A DNA stretch of 64,000 nucleotides from Rhodococcus sp. KRD197 (lineage in GTDB: Bacteria > Actinomycetota > Actinomycetes > Mycobacteriales > Mycobacteriaceae): NCBI RefSeq assembly GCF_017168235.1, contig NZ_JABFAO010000011.1:245513-309512 (forward strand). The letters run 5' to 3'. The notes below the pieces were generated by a model. The model saw nothing but the letters and a program-made list of their open reading frames with translations, searched no databases and had not been told where the DNA came from. Both the position numbers and the translations under genes were made by a program. Shown here one piece after another: positions 25,686 to 35,566 of this stretch (within the stretch, counting starts at the first letter, position 1; every line of letters begins with the position of its first letter).

Positions 25686-26949
25686 GTGGATCCTCCGGAT
25701 CGAGGCCGAGCAGGGGAAAGACTGCGCGTCTTGTCGCGATGATGGCGGAATCGACGCGTTCCAGTGCACGGTCCGCGGGTTCACCGGAACCATCCACCGC
25801 GCCGCCGGGCCCGTCCCAGACGGGGAAGTCGACGTCTCCCCCGTCACCCATGACCTGTGGCAGGTCGACGCTCGGCGCCATCGCCCGAACTCGATCCCGC
25901 CACTCGTCCGGTATCGGGGCGAGTGCATCGACCCCGCGTCCGAGTGCGGCGCCGATCAGATGAGTCCAGGCACGCGGAACGACACGTATGAGTCCGTATC
26001 CACCACCCCCGACCGCCAACCACCGACCCTCGGAGTGCGCGTCGGCCAGATCGCGCATGGCCAGGAACGCCGCGTTCTGCCCGTCCACCGTCAGCGAAAG
26101 GTCCGCCAGCGGATCCTCTCGATGACTGTCCACTCCGCATTGACTGACGATGATCTGGGGCCGGAAAGCTGCGATTGCGCCAGGAACAATGGCGTGGAAT
26201 GCACGCAACCACAACCGATCTCCCGTCCCTGGCAGAAGCGGCACATTGATGGACGTCCCTTCCGCGGCACCCCTGCCGATCTCGCTGGACCAACCGGTGT
26301 TGGGCCACAACGTGGCTGGATGCTGGTGCAGGGAGACAGTCAGCACCCGCGGATCGTGCAGGAAGGCGTGCTGCACCCCGTCGCCGTGATGGGCATCGAC
26401 GTCGATGTAGGCGATGCGATCGAAGCCGTTGTCGAGCAGCCACGAGATCGCAACCGCGGCGTCGTTGTAGACGCAGAATCCAGATGCCCAGTCCGGCATC
26501 GCGTGGTGCATGCCGCCGCCGATGCTCACCGCGCGGCGGGCTCGGCCCGAGGCTATCTCTCGCGCCGCGGTCAGCGAACCTCCGGTCAACATTGCGCTGG
26601 CCTCGTGCATGTGACGGAAGACCGGGTTGTCCTCGGATCCCAGGCCGTGTTCGACCTGATCGGGATGCAGTATCGACAGTCCTTTGTCCGGAGCCCGCTT
26701 CACCGCCTCGATGTAGGCGGGGGTGTGAATGCGAAGCAACTCCTCGTCCGACGCTGACGTCGGCGCAACCCCCTCGATCCCCTCCAGGACGCCGATCTGA
26801 CGTGCCAGCGACATCGTCAGGTCGAGGCGCGTCGGGTTCATCGGATGGTCGTCGCTCCACCGATAGGCGAGGTATTCGGCACTCCATACGACGATGTCGT
26901 CGACTGCCCCCGCCGCTCCGGGTGGGGCTTGCATCGCCTGGTCTGCCAT
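25678..26949 (-). CDS. acuC: Acetoin utilization protein AcuC-like deacetylase (class I/II HDAC fold)
   Basis: 423-aa zinc-dependent deacetylase, ATG 26949; a TTG three codons earlier is possible. Histone-deacetylase motifs are all present: the tandem His of GGGMHHAMPDWASGFCVYND (about 145-163), the metal-binding YIDVDAHHGDGVQ (Asp185 and His187 by this numbering) and a late aspartate in SQCGVDSHREDPLADLSLT, with GGGGYG near the substrate tunnel. It probably removes acetyl groups from proteins rather than acting on acetoin. Its last 8 bases overlap the start of the acetyltransferase gene, strongly suggesting one reversible-acetylation unit. Divergent from ideR. Confidence 0.9.
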   Translation of the reverse strand: MADQAMQAPPGAAGAVDDIVVWSAEYLAYRWSDDHPMNPTRLDLTMSLARQIGVLEGIEGVAPTSASDEELLRIHTPAYIEAVKRAPDKGLSILHPDQVEHGLGSEDNPVFRHMHEASAMLTGGSLTAAREIASGRARRAVSIGGGMHHAMPDWASGFCVYNDAAVAISWLLDNGFDRIAYIDVDAHHGDGVQHAFLHDPRVLTVSLHQHPATLWPNTGWSSEIGRGAAEGTSINVPLLPGTGDRLWLRAFHAIVPGAIAAFRPQIIVSQCGVDSHREDPLADLSLTVDGQNAAFLAMRDLADAHSEGRWLAVGGGGYGLIRVVPRAWTHLIGAALGRGVDALAPIPDEWRDRVRAMAPSVDLPQVMGDGGDVDFPVWDGPGGAVDGSGEPADRALERVDSAIIATRRAVFPLLGLDPEDPRD

Positions 26950-27108
26950 GAAACGCAACGCTACTTGCCGCGCCGGGACTGCGCGAGCACCCGCCGGTGT
27001 TGCATCGGATTACCGACGAGTAAAGCGCGGCGGCACGCCAGCCTGGCGGGCTGCGGCGCCAATCTGCGCCGATCAACGGTAGAATCGCCGACGACGAAGG
27101 GGTTGAGT

Positions 27109-27795
27109 GTGAAGGATCTGGTCGACACCACGGAGATGTATCTCCGGACGATCTACGATTTGGAAGAAGAGGGCGTCGTACCACTGCGAGCACGTATCGC
27201 AGAACGCCTCGAGCAGAGCGGTCCCACCGTCAGCCAAACCGTTGCACGAATGGAACGCGACGGCTTGCTGTCGGTTGCAGGTGACCGGCATCTGGAGTTG
27301 ACCGAAAAGGGTCGCAGTCTCGCCGTGTCCGTGATGCGCAAACATCGCCTAGCCGAACGGCTGCTCGTCGACATCATCGGGCTCAGATGGGAAGACGTGC
27401 ACGCCGAGGCGTGTCGTTGGGAGCACGTGATGAGCGAGGAGGTCGAACGTCGACTGGTCGCGGTGCTGAACAATCCGACGACCTCGCCCTACGGCAACCC
27501 CATACCCGGCCTGGAAGAACTGGGCCTCGTTCGCCCCGCGGCGACAGCCGAGGTTCTGGTGCGCCTGACCGATCTGCCGCACGGGGAATCGACAGCAGTG
27601 GTGGTACGACGGCTCGCCGAGCACGTGCAGTCCGACCCCGATGTCATCTCACAATTACGTGATGCGGGAGTGGTTCCCGACGCACGTGTCACGGTCGAGG
27701 CCAAGCCAGGCACCGTGACCATCACGGTCCCCGGTCACGGCGGAATCGACATCGCGGAAGAGATGGCCCACGCCGTTCAGGTCAAGCGGGTCTAG
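27109..27795 (+). CDS. ideR: Iron-dependent repressor IdeR (DtxR family)
   Basis: Fe2+-activated dimeric repressor of siderophore genes. 228 aa from GTG 27109. The winged helix covers residues 1-75 (RIAERLEQSGPTVSQTVARM is the recognition segment), and all metal ligands are conserved: Met10, Cys102, Glu105 and His106 for the primary site and His79, Glu83 and His98 for the ancillary one. A C-terminal SH3-like domain (from about 148) is present. An in-frame TTG two codons earlier is less likely. galE follows 15 bp downstream, as in corynebacteria. Confidence 0.96.
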   Translation: MKDLVDTTEMYLRTIYDLEEEGVVPLRARIAERLEQSGPTVSQTVARMERDGLLSVAGDRHLELTEKGRSLAVSVMRKHRLAERLLVDIIGLRWEDVHAEACRWEHVMSEEVERRLVAVLNNPTTSPYGNPIPGLEELGLVRPAATAEVLVRLTDLPHGESTAVVVRRLAEHVQSDPDVISQLRDAGVVPDARVTVEAKPGTVTITVPGHGGIDIAEEMAHAVQVKRV

Positions 27796-27810
27796 TTCAG
27801 GAGACGAAGA

Positions 27811-28803
27811 GTGAAGCTAGTGGTGACCGGCGGCGCGGGTTACGTCGGAAGTGTCTGTGCTGCGGTTTTGATCGATCGTGGGCACGAGGTGATCGTGGTG
27901 GACAATCTGTCGACGGGCAATCGCGACGCTGTTCCGCCGAAGGCCACGTTCGTCGAGGCCGACATCAAGGACGTGGCGTCATCGGTCCTCGGTGGTGGCG
28001 ACGTGGACGGTGTTCTTCACTTCGCGGCTCGATCGCTCGTCGGCGAGTCGGTCGTTTCTCCCGCGGAATACTGGTCCGGGAACGTCGTCACCACGCTGGC
28101 TCTGCTCGACGCGATGCGCGAAACGAACACCACGCGACTGGTGTTCTCCTCGACAGCGGCGACGTACGGCGAACCCGAGCACACCCCCATCACCGAATCG
28201 ATGCCCACAGCGCCCACCAATCCCTACGGCGCAACCAAATTGGCCATCGACCATGCGATCACCTCTTACGCCGACGCCTACGGTCTCGCAGCCACCAGCC
28301 TCCGATACTTCAACGTTGCCGGGGCATACGGTGAGTTCGGCGAAAACAGAGTGGTAGAGACACATCTGATACCCCTCGTGCTGCGGACGGCCCTCGGACA
28401 GCGCGACAAGATATCCGTCTTCGGTACCGATTGGCCGACCCCGGACGGTACGGCCGTGCGTGACTACATCCACGTGTCCGACTTGGCCGAGGCCCACATT
28501 CTCGCCCTCGAGTCCTCCGAGCCCGGCACCCACCGCATCTACAACCTCGGCAGCGGGACCGGCTTTTCGGTCAGCGAGGTCATCGACGCGTGTTCTCGAG
28601 TGACGGATCTACCGATCGCGGTCGAGAATGCTCCTCGCCGCGCCGGTGACCCCGCCGTCCTCATCGCATCGAGCGAGCGTGCGATGGCGGAGCTCGGCTG
28701 GACTCCGCAGTTCACCGACCTCGATGTGATCGTCTCCGATGCCTGGACCTTCCTGAAAAACCTCGGCGATCGATCACACGCGGCACGGACGCCGTCGATC
28801 TAG
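27811..28803 (+). CDS. galE: UDP-glucose 4-epimerase
   Basis: Interconverts UDP-glucose and UDP-galactose with bound NAD; extended short-chain dehydrogenase, cytosolic. 330 aa, GTG start with AGGAGACGAAG upstream. NAD motif TGGAGYVGS (6-14), catalytic SSTAATYGE and NPYGATK (Tyr139, Lys143) are intact; [10 protein letters not shown] is the usual substrate-side loop. UDP-galactose feeds galactofuranose of the mycolyl-arabinogalactan. It lies 15 bp after ideR, so the two are probably co-transcribed. Its stop overlaps the convergent DUF4192 gene by 4 bp. Confidence 0.95.
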   Translation: MKLVVTGGAGYVGSVCAAVLIDRGHEVIVVDNLSTGNRDAVPPKATFVEADIKDVASSVLGGGDVDGVLHFAARSLVGESVVSPAEYWSGNVVTTLALLDAMRETNTTRLVFSSTAATYGEPEHTPITESMPTAPTNPYGATKLAIDHAITSYADAYGLAATSLRYFNVAGAYGEFGENRVVETHLIPLVLRTALGQRDKISVFGTDWPTPDGTAVRDYIHVSDLAEAHILALESSEPGTHRIYNLGSGTGFSVSEVIDACSRVTDLPIAVENAPRRAGDPAVLIASSERAMAELGWTPQFTDLDVIVSDAWTFLKNLGDRSHAARTPSI

Positions 28804-29936
28804 TCGAGCGGCGGCGGTAGACGTACGCCGCACAGTTCTGCCACGGCATATCCGCTGAGCGCTACTTCACGAATCATGCCCGGTCGCGCCCCCGCCAGCA
28901 GCGACCGCTCCAGCAGGCGCGCCAAAGAGTAGTCGGGGTCGGCGTCGAGTGCGATCTCGATCGCGAGCGCCGCGAGCGTTCCTTCGCCGCGGGCATAGGC
29001 GCTGAAGCCGACAAGTGCTGCGGGACAAGCGCGCTCCGGCGCCGGTAGCATCTTCATCAGGAACAGCCACAGTTGCTCGGCGATATCGGAAAATCGGGTC
29101 AGAGTCATCGCGAGGAGACTGTCTCGAACCATGACGCTGGTCAATGCGATACCGAACTCGGCCGTCTTCGCCGGTGCCAGCGCAACAACGGCTGGGCGAT
29201 CGGGCGGCTCGGCTGCCCACGAGGCGAGCTGCCCGAGGAGTGACTCGAGTGAAGTTCGGTCGCAAGCGCGGTCGAGTCGCCGCGCGTGGGTCATGCACTC
29301 GGCGACCTCTCGACTCTCCGCTGTGTCGACAGGCATCAACGCGTGCTTCAAGGTTTCCCGCGAGTCGTGTGTCCTGCGGCCCTCGAGTAGGTACGCAAGA
29401 GCGACAGGAGAGAGTGCTGGATCGGTCAGCACACCGCCGTCGACCGGTCCCGTCACCGTCATCCACCGGGCACCGCACACGAGTTCGCGGGTGAGATAGG
29501 CCGCAGTCAACGTCGTACCACGCAGGCGCAGAGTCTCACCCAGTCGCGCGGCCACGGCACGCAGCCGCCGATCGACGTTCGAACCCATCGCAGTCACCGC
29601 GCGATCGTCGACGATCACCGCCACGGCAGCGCTCGCACCGTTGCGTGCGCACACGTCCGCGAAATGGTCGATCGCCTCGGCCATCTCAGAGGTGACGGGC
29701 TGACGGGCGTCGCCGCCGAGCACTCGGACATTGCTCTCGCTCGGCAGGCTCATGTCGTAGCGCATCACGGTGTCGACCGTGACACTTCCGACATTCGATT
29801 CGCGTGTACCGATCAGTATCAGTGACCGGTGCGGGACGAATCCCAGGAACGCCGGCACTGCGGCGATGAGCTCGTGGGCTCCGGCGATCTGCGGCCGGGA
29901 CATCGATGAGCGGGGTGTATCCGGATGAGTCGTCAT
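28800..29936 (-). CDS. DUF4192 domain-containing protein
   Basis: 378-aa cytosolic protein of unknown function (Rv2712c family). Start at ATG 29936 ([15 protein letters not shown]); an upstream start adds ten residues. The DUF4192 body begins with [23 protein letters not shown] and continues through [11 protein letters not shown] and an alpha-helical C-terminal half ([20 protein letters not shown]). Often found beside sthA and ideR in Mycobacteriales. Convergent with galE (4-bp overlap). Confidence 0.88.
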   Translation of the reverse strand: MTTHPDTPRSSMSRPQIAGAHELIAAVPAFLGFVPHRSLILIGTRESNVGSVTVDTVMRYDMSLPSESNVRVLGGDARQPVTSEMAEAIDHFADVCARNGASAAVAVIVDDRAVTAMGSNVDRRLRAVAARLGETLRLRGTTLTAAYLTRELVCGARWMTVTGPVDGGVLTDPALSPVALAYLLEGRRTHDSRETLKHALMPVDTAESREVAECMTHARRLDRACDRTSLESLLGQLASWAAEPPDRPAVVALAPAKTAEFGIALTSVMVRDSLLAMTLTRFSDIAEQLWLFLMKMLPAPERACPAALVGFSAYARGEGTLAALAIEIALDADPDYSLARLLERSLLAGARPGMIREVALSGYAVAELCGVRLPPPLD

Positions 29937-30093
29937 GACGCACAGCCTGCACACGGCACCATGCATCAGGGCGGCGCCGACCTGGGGCTACAGATCGCCT
30001 GTGGATGGCCGCACCGCCTGTGGACAAGTGCCGGTCGGCGTGGTCCTCACACGTGATGTCTGTCGGACCTCCGTGCTAGCGCGAAACCGCAGG

Positions 30094-30858
30094 TCAGCCT
30101 GCTTTGACCTTCAGAACTGCGGTCGTGAAAATCTCGTCGAGGGTGGCCGCATCCGGCGCGGTGTCATCGAAGGACATGTACGTGGCAGAGATACGGATGT
30201 CGCCCACCTGAGCCATCAGTGTCAACATCGACTGCGTGACGGAATCGGACCCGGTGCCCGAGGACACGGTTTGACGCACCGCCAGGGTGTCGTCGGCATC
30301 TATCGGTGGCGCGGGAGTCACGGTCGACCGAATCGTCGAGGTCGCCCCCGACTTCGTGGCCGTCACCTCCGCACACGCGTCGAGTTGCTCCTCCCGGACC
30401 GAGAGTGGCTCGTCGACTGCGATCAATTCCACCGAGATCGTCGCGCGGTCGGTGTTGTCGGTCCCGACGATCATTGCCGCCCGCTCCGGTTGCACGTCGA
30501 CCGGTTTGCACCCGGCGGGCGAGACCTCGGCGCCGGCCGGAATACCCGTCAGGTCCGGAGAGGCCTGCGTGATAGCTTGCGGCGGAAGAACGATGGCGTC
30601 GTAGGGCGGCGGAAATACCGAAGGATCGACGAGCAGGGCTCCGAGATCGACCTCGTCCGCGGGAGCCTGTCCCTGCGATGTCCCACCCGAATCCTCACCG
30701 CCTGGCTCCGACGTACCGCCCTGCCCCGAGACACTGCCCTGCTGGGCCGGTTGTGGCGAGCCGGAAACGTCGGTGCTGCATCCGGCCAGCGCGATCATGG
30801 TCGCACCTGCCAGGGCGGCCATGAGCGGGTGGTGACGCAGTACGAATCGGCGCTGCAC
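30094..30858 (-). CDS. Lipoprotein (DUF5642-like)
   Basis: 254-aa exported lipoprotein. Signal peptide with lipobox IALAGCS, putting the lipidated Cys at residue 27; a low-complexity QGSVSGQGGTSEPGG spacer follows to about residue 65. The rest is a beta-rich domain (ITQASPDLTGIPAGAEVSPA, ATISVELIAVDEPLSV, GDIRISATYMSFDD) resembling the sensor-type domain of mycobacterial lipoproteins of the LpqN/PknH/DUF5642 group. Two cysteines (PAGCKP and DACAEV) could pair. Function unknown. Confidence 0.75.
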   Translation of the reverse strand: MQRRFVLRHHPLMAALAGATMIALAGCSTDVSGSPQPAQQGSVSGQGGTSEPGGEDSGGTSQGQAPADEVDLGALLVDPSVFPPPYDAIVLPPQAITQASPDLTGIPAGAEVSPAGCKPVDVQPERAAMIVGTDNTDRATISVELIAVDEPLSVREEQLDACAEVTATKSGATSTIRSTVTPAPPIDADDTLAVRQTVSSGTGSDSVTQSMLTLMAQVGDIRISATYMSFDDTAPDAATLDEIFTTAVLKVKAG

Positions 30859-31017
30859 GAGAGATCCTCCGGTCCAAGACGGTGTGTGATGCCCGACGCC
30901 GTCGCGACGAACGAATGCCGACGGTGACCGGTTCAGCTTCTCACGTGCTCGGCTCTGCTCGGGTGCGCGCCGGTGGCAGCGGAGTGTCGCCCCGATCGGT
31001 CGAGCAGAGCCGCGGCA

Positions 31018-31644
31018 TCAGCTGCCTCGCTTGATCCATTCTTCGAGGTGCGGCGACTCCTCGCCGATGCTGGTGCCTTCTCCATGCCCGGTGCACACCT
31101 TCGTCTCCGCGGGCAAGGAGAACAACCGATCCCTGATCGAACCGATGATCGTCGGGAAGTCGGAATAAGAACGCCCCGTTGCGCCCGGCCCACCTGAGAA
31201 CAGGGTGTCCCCGGAGAACAAACGGGCTATCTCCGGGACGTAGAGGCACGTCGACCCCGGAGAATGCCCGGGTGTGTGCATTGCCAGGATGTCCGTCCCG
31301 GCAACCGAAATGCGCTGTCCGTCCTCGAGCGAGCCGTGTGCGACCCCCGGGTGCGTCTGTTCCCAGAGCATGTCGTCCGCCGGATGGAGCAGAACCGGTG
31401 CATCCAATTCACGTGAGAGCTCCGGAGCCACAGTGACGTGATCGTTGTGCCCGTGCGTGCACACGATCGCCTTGACCACCCGCCCACCGACGGCATCGAT
31501 AATCGGTGCAGCGGAATGTGCGGCATCGACGATGACGACCTCCGAGTCGTCCCCGATCAGCCAGATGTTGTTCTCGACATCCCATTCGCCACCGTCGAGG
31601 GCGAACGTGCCCGAGGTGACAACCTTCTCGACCCTGATGCTCAC
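31018..31644 (-). CDS. MBL-fold metallo-hydrolase (Rv2260-like)
   Basis: 208-aa cytosolic metallo-beta-lactamase-fold enzyme. Zinc motif [16 protein letters not shown] (HxHxDH: His64, His66, Asp68, His69), [14 protein letters not shown] (third His), [14 protein letters not shown] (bridging Asp) and CTGHGEGTS give a complete binuclear site. The GTG at 31644 overlaps the mscR stop by four bases (GTGA type), so they are translated together. From memory, M. tuberculosis Rv2259 (mscR)-Rv2260 has the same order, and the enzyme is thought to act on thioesters of mycothiol, as glyoxalase II does. Confidence 0.9.
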   Translation of the reverse strand: MSIRVEKVVTSGTFALDGGEWDVENNIWLIGDDSEVVIVDAAHSAAPIIDAVGGRVVKAIVCTHGHNDHVTVAPELSRELDAPVLLHPADDMLWEQTHPGVAHGSLEDGQRISVAGTDILAMHTPGHSPGSTCLYVPEIARLFSGDTLFSGGPGATGRSYSDFPTIIGSIRDRLFSLPAETKVCTGHGEGTSIGEESPHLEEWIKRGS

Positions 31645-32726
31645 AGCTCCACCACCGAACGTAGGACGGTGCCCTTGTGCATCGCCTCGAAGGCCGCCTC
31701 GACGTCCTCTATCCCGATTCGCTCGGTCACGAACTTCTCGAGCGGCAACCGCCCCTGCTCGTACAGGTCGACCAGCATCGGGAAGTCGCGCTCGGGCAGG
31801 CAGTCGCCGTACCACGACGACTTCAGCGACCCACCACGCGAGAAGAAATCGATCAGCGGCATCTCGACGGTCATCTCCGGGGTCGGAACGCCCACCAGGA
31901 CGACCGTTCCGGCCAGATCTCGCGCGTAGAAGGCCTGCTTCCATGTCTCGGGGCGGCCCACCGCGTCGATCACCACGTCGGCGCCGAATCCGTCGGTCAA
32001 CTCCTGCACCGCTTCCACGGCATCGACCTTCGAGGCGTCGACGGTGTGGGTGGCGCCGAGGTCCTTGGCCCACTCGAGCTTGCCCGGGTCCCGATCGACA
32101 GCGATGATCGTGGTCGCGCCGGCCAGTCGGGCACCGGCGATGGCGGCGTCTCCGACGCCGCCGCAGCCGATCACGGCCACCGAGTCACCGCGCGAGACGT
32201 TGCCGGTGTTCATCGCGGCGCCCAGGCCGGCCATGACGCCGCATCCCAGCAGGCCCACCACAGCCGGATCGGATCGGGGATCGACCTTGGTGCACTGGCC
32301 CTCGTGCACGAGGGTCTTGTCTGCGAAGGCACCGATGCCCAAGGCGGGTGAGAGTTCGGTGCCATCGTCGAGCGTCATCTTCTTCGAGGCGTTGTGGGTG
32401 TCGAAGCAATACCAGGGCTTTCCCTTCTTGCATGCCCGACATTCCCCACAGACCGCGCGCCAGTTCAGAACCACGAAATCGCCGACCTCGACGTGCGTTA
32501 CGGCATCACCCACGGTTTCCACGGTGCCGGCAGCCTCGTGACCGAGCAGGAACGGGAACTCGTCGTTGATACCGCCCTCGCGGTAGTGCAGATCGGTGTG
32601 GCACACACCGCATGCGGCGATCTTGACCACCACATCGAAAGGTCCCGGGTCCGGGATCGTGATCGACTCGATCGACACCGGCTCACCCTTGGCTTTGGCA
32701 ACGACGGCCCGGACCTGCTGCGGCAT
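31641..32726 (-). CDS. mscR: S-nitrosomycothiol reductase / mycothiol-dependent formaldehyde dehydrogenase MscR
   Basis: 361-aa zinc alcohol dehydrogenase, ATG 32726. It oxidises S-hydroxymethyl-mycothiol, detoxifying formaldehyde, and reduces S-nitrosomycothiol. Catalytic zinc ligands Cys39 ([11 protein letters not shown]) and the GHE of LLGHEAAG (63-64), structural zinc cysteines in [16 protein letters not shown] (93, 96, 99, 107), and the NAD motif [12 protein letters not shown] are clear. The length and [18 protein letters not shown] region are as in M. tuberculosis Rv2259. Divergent from sthA. Confidence 0.92.
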   Translation of the reverse strand: MPQQVRAVVAKAKGEPVSIESITIPDPGPFDVVVKIAACGVCHTDLHYREGGINDEFPFLLGHEAAGTVETVGDAVTHVEVGDFVVLNWRAVCGECRACKKGKPWYCFDTHNASKKMTLDDGTELSPALGIGAFADKTLVHEGQCTKVDPRSDPAVVGLLGCGVMAGLGAAMNTGNVSRGDSVAVIGCGGVGDAAIAGARLAGATTIIAVDRDPGKLEWAKDLGATHTVDASKVDAVEAVQELTDGFGADVVIDAVGRPETWKQAFYARDLAGTVVLVGVPTPEMTVEMPLIDFFSRGGSLKSSWYGDCLPERDFPMLVDLYEQGRLPLEKFVTERIGIEDVEAAFEAMHKGTVLRSVVEL

Positions 32727-32880
32727 GTTTTCCTCCACTATCGATTCGGTTCTATCAGCATCAACACTTCCACAATCCATGCAACAGTGGCCACATTCGC
32801 ACTCGTGCCGGTGTCGGGTGTTCACGAGTTCGTGACCCGTGCGGCATATGGGCTTTGCACACGCGGAGTACTTATGAGCC

Positions 32881-34296
32881 ATGTCAGTAGCGATGGAATA
32901 CGACCTTGTCGTGATCGGATCAGGCCCGGGTGGCCAGAAAGCTGCGATCGCCGCGGCCAAGCTGGGCAAACGCGTTGCCATTGTCGAGAAGGGTACGATG
33001 CTCGGTGGCGTGTGCGTCAACACCGGGACCATTCCGTCCAAGACGCTGCGCGAGGCCGTGCTGTACCTGACCGGCATGAACCAGCGGGAGTTGTACGGCG
33101 CCGGATACCGCGTCAAAGCCAACATCACCCCGGCCGACCTCCTTGCCCGAACCACCCACGTGATCGGTAAGGAGATCGAGGTAGTCCGATCGCAGTTGCT
33201 GCGCAACCGCATCGAACTCATCACCGGCACCGGACGATTCGCCGATCCGCACACCATCGTCGTCGACGACGAGCAACGCGGGGAACGTGTCACTGTCACC
33301 GCGAAGAACGTCGTCATAGCGACCGGTACCGCGCCCGCCCGACCCGTCGATGTGGACTTCGACGATTACCGAGTGTTGGACTCCGACGGAATTCTCAATC
33401 TCGAGTTCATTCCCAGTTCCATGGTCGTGGTGGGTGCCGGCGTCATCGGGATCGAGTACGCGTCGATGTTCGCGGCCCTGGGCTCCAAGGTGACGGTGGT
33501 GGAGAAACGCGATTCGATGCTCGATTTCTGCGACCGTGAAATTGTCGAGTCGCTTCAATTCCACCTCCGCGATCTCGCGGTCACGTTCCGCTTCGGCGAG
33601 GCAGTTACCGCAGTGGACGTCGGTGCGTCCGGCACGGTGACAACCCTGGCCAGCGGCAAGCGCATTCCCGCGGAAGCGGTGATGTACTCGGCCGGGCGCC
33701 AGGGCATGACGGAGTCGCTCGAACTGGAGAACGCGGGCCTCGAAGCGGACGCCAGAGGCCGCATCTTCGTCGACGACAACTTCCAGACCAAGGTCGATCA
33801 CATCTATGCCGTCGGTGACGTCATCGGATTCCCCGCTCTCGCGGCCACATCGATGGACCAGGGACGCCTGGCCAGCTACCACGCGTTCGACCAGCCGAGC
33901 AAGGGGTTGATGGATCTGCAGCCGATCGGCATCTACTCCATCCCCGAGGTGTCGTACGTGGGCGCGACGGAGGTGGAGCTGACCAAGAACTCGGTGCCCT
34001 ACGAGGTCGGCGTCTCCCGGTATCGCGAGCTCGCACGGGGCCAGATCGCCGGCGACTCGTACGGGATGTTGAAACTTCTTGTCTCCACCGAGGATCTGAA
34101 ACTGCTCGGGGTGCACATCTTCGGCTCGGGCGCCACCGATCTCATCCACATCGGGCAGGCAGTCATGGGGTGCGGTGGCACCGTCGAGTATCTGGTCGAT
34201 GCCGTCTTCAACTATCCGACGTTGTCGGAGGCGTACAAGGTCGCCGCCCTCGACGTCACGAACAAGATTCGCGCGCTGGAGAGCTTCAAGGCCTGA
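32881..34296 (+). CDS. sthA: Si-specific NAD(P)+ transhydrogenase (soluble)
   Basis: 471-aa flavoprotein that transfers hydride between NADPH and NAD+, balancing the two pools. FAD motif [15 protein letters not shown] near residue 11, [15 protein letters not shown] where the second redox cysteine of lipoamide dehydrogenases is replaced by Thr (CVNTGT), the NAD(P) motif [16 protein letters not shown] and [14 protein letters not shown] identify the enzyme. Because the disulfide is absent, it cannot act as a lipoamide dehydrogenase. Start ATG 32881 ([13 protein letters not shown]); ATG four codons in is possible. Corresponds to Rv2713. Confidence 0.95.
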   Translation: MSVAMEYDLVVIGSGPGGQKAAIAAAKLGKRVAIVEKGTMLGGVCVNTGTIPSKTLREAVLYLTGMNQRELYGAGYRVKANITPADLLARTTHVIGKEIEVVRSQLLRNRIELITGTGRFADPHTIVVDDEQRGERVTVTAKNVVIATGTAPARPVDVDFDDYRVLDSDGILNLEFIPSSMVVVGAGVIGIEYASMFAALGSKVTVVEKRDSMLDFCDREIVESLQFHLRDLAVTFRFGEAVTAVDVGASGTVTTLASGKRIPAEAVMYSAGRQGMTESLELENAGLEADARGRIFVDDNFQTKVDHIYAVGDVIGFPALAATSMDQGRLASYHAFDQPSKGLMDLQPIGIYSIPEVSYVGATEVELTKNSVPYEVGVSRYRELARGQIAGDSYGMLKLLVSTEDLKLLGVHIFGSGATDLIHIGQAVMGCGGTVEYLVDAVFNYPTLSEAYKVAALDVTNKIRALESFKA

Positions 34297-34457
34297 CCTC
34301 GAGGGAATGAACGAGATGCTCGACGACGTTGTTCATCGATAACGGGTCGACGGGTCTGGCATGCACCAACCGTGCGCCCCAGCCGGGTATTCTTGTTCGA
34401 GTCGGTTTCGGCCCGGCGCAACGAACGCCTGGCGCGAACCAACGAAAGGGGTACGGC

Positions 34458-35435
34458 ATGGACGACCAGTCGAGTATGTACGAGCTGGAGTTTCCTGCAC
34501 CGCAGATTTCGTCCAACGACGGTGTCGGCCCGGTCCTCGTGCACGGGCTGGAAGGCTTCTCGGACGCCGGTCATGCGGTCAAGCTCGCGACGAAGCATCT
34601 CCGCGACACCTTGGAATCGGAGTTGGTTGCCTCGTTCGCCGTCGATGAGCTGATCGACTACCGCTCACGCCGTCCAACGATGACCTTCAAGTCCGATCAC
34701 TTCTCCGATTACGACGCCCCCGAGTTGAATCTCTACGCGGTCAAGGACAACGCCGGCACTCCGTTTCTTTTGCTTGCGGGCATGGAGCCAGACCTGCGGT
34801 GGGAAAAGTTCACCACCGCGGTCCGGTTGCTCGCCGAGCAACTCGGGGTTCGCCGAACCATCGGACTCGGTTCGATCCCGATGGCAATTCCGCACACGCG
34901 CCCCCTCGGCGTGACGGCACACTCCTCCAACAGGGAGTTGGTATCGGAAGACCAGAGCTGGTCCGGTGAACTACAGGTACCGGGAAGCGCATCGTCCTTG
35001 CTGGAGCTCCGGTTGGCCCAGCACGGTCACGAGTCGATGGGCTACTCGGTGCACGTTCCGCACTACCTATCGCAAACCGACTACCCCGCTGCCGCGGAAA
35101 CCCTGCTCGAGAACGTCAGCGAAGCAGGTGGGCTCGATCTTCCTCTCGTGGCACTCGGCCAGGCAGCGGCTCGCGTCCGTGAGCAGGTCGACGAGCACAT
35201 CACGGGCAACGAAGAGGTGCAGTCGGTCGTGACGGCACTCGAGCGTCAGTACGACACCTATGTCGCGGCCCAGGAACAGCAGTCCACGCTCCTTGCCGGA
35301 GACGAGGGTATTCCCAGCGGCGACGAGCTGGGCGCCGAGTTCGAGAAGTTCCTGGCCGAACAAGGAGATTTCGAAGCCGAGCCCGATCAGAAGCCTTCGG
35401 AGAATCCAGGGCAGGATCCCGAGCCGGAAAGCTGA
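34458..35435 (+). CDS. PAC2 family (proteasome assembly chaperone-like) protein
   Basis: 325 aa, ATG 34458 with AAAGGGG upstream. The PAC2 fold covers about residues 25-235: VLVHGLEGFSDAGHAVKLAT, FLLLAGMEPDLRWEKF, VRRTIGLGSIPMAIPHTRPL and GYSVHVPHYLSQTDYPAAA. The C-terminal 60 residues are acidic and proline-rich. The family resembles eukaryotic 20S proteasome chaperones, but bacterial members have unknown roles (Rv2714 type). A TATTCT box at 34388-34393 may be its -10. Next gene (alpha/beta-hydrolase) begins 131 bp after it. Confidence 0.88.
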   Translation: MDDQSSMYELEFPAPQISSNDGVGPVLVHGLEGFSDAGHAVKLATKHLRDTLESELVASFAVDELIDYRSRRPTMTFKSDHFSDYDAPELNLYAVKDNAGTPFLLLAGMEPDLRWEKFTTAVRLLAEQLGVRRTIGLGSIPMAIPHTRPLGVTAHSSNRELVSEDQSWSGELQVPGSASSLLELRLAQHGHESMGYSVHVPHYLSQTDYPAAAETLLENVSEAGGLDLPLVALGQAAARVREQVDEHITGNEEVQSVVTALERQYDTYVAAQEQQSTLLAGDEGIPSGDELGAEFEKFLAEQGDFEAEPDQKPSENPGQDPEPES

Positions 35436-35519
35436 TCGACCCCTCTCAGGCACTGGTTGGATGTCGGCACAATTCGCGCATCGCACCTTCTCGTGCAAGA
35501 GTCGTGAGCTAGACACCAG

Positions 35520-35553
35520 TCGCGTAGCGAGGAGAAGACCCTTCGCGTAGCGA
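35520..35553. repeat. Two copies of the palindrome TCGCGTAGCGA
   Basis: TCGCGTAGCGA occurs at 35520-35530 and 35543-35553, 12 bases apart. Each copy is a small inverted repeat (TCGC...GCGA), and the second extends to TTCGCGTAGCGAA. They lie immediately before the ribosome site of the hydrolase gene at 35567. Confidence 0.6.
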
Positions 35554-35566
35554 ACCAGGAGGCGAG

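Noticed and set aside
32920-34149. 409-codon open frame antisense to sthA
   Set aside because: Antisense to a protein with full flavoprotein motifs; no domain of its own.
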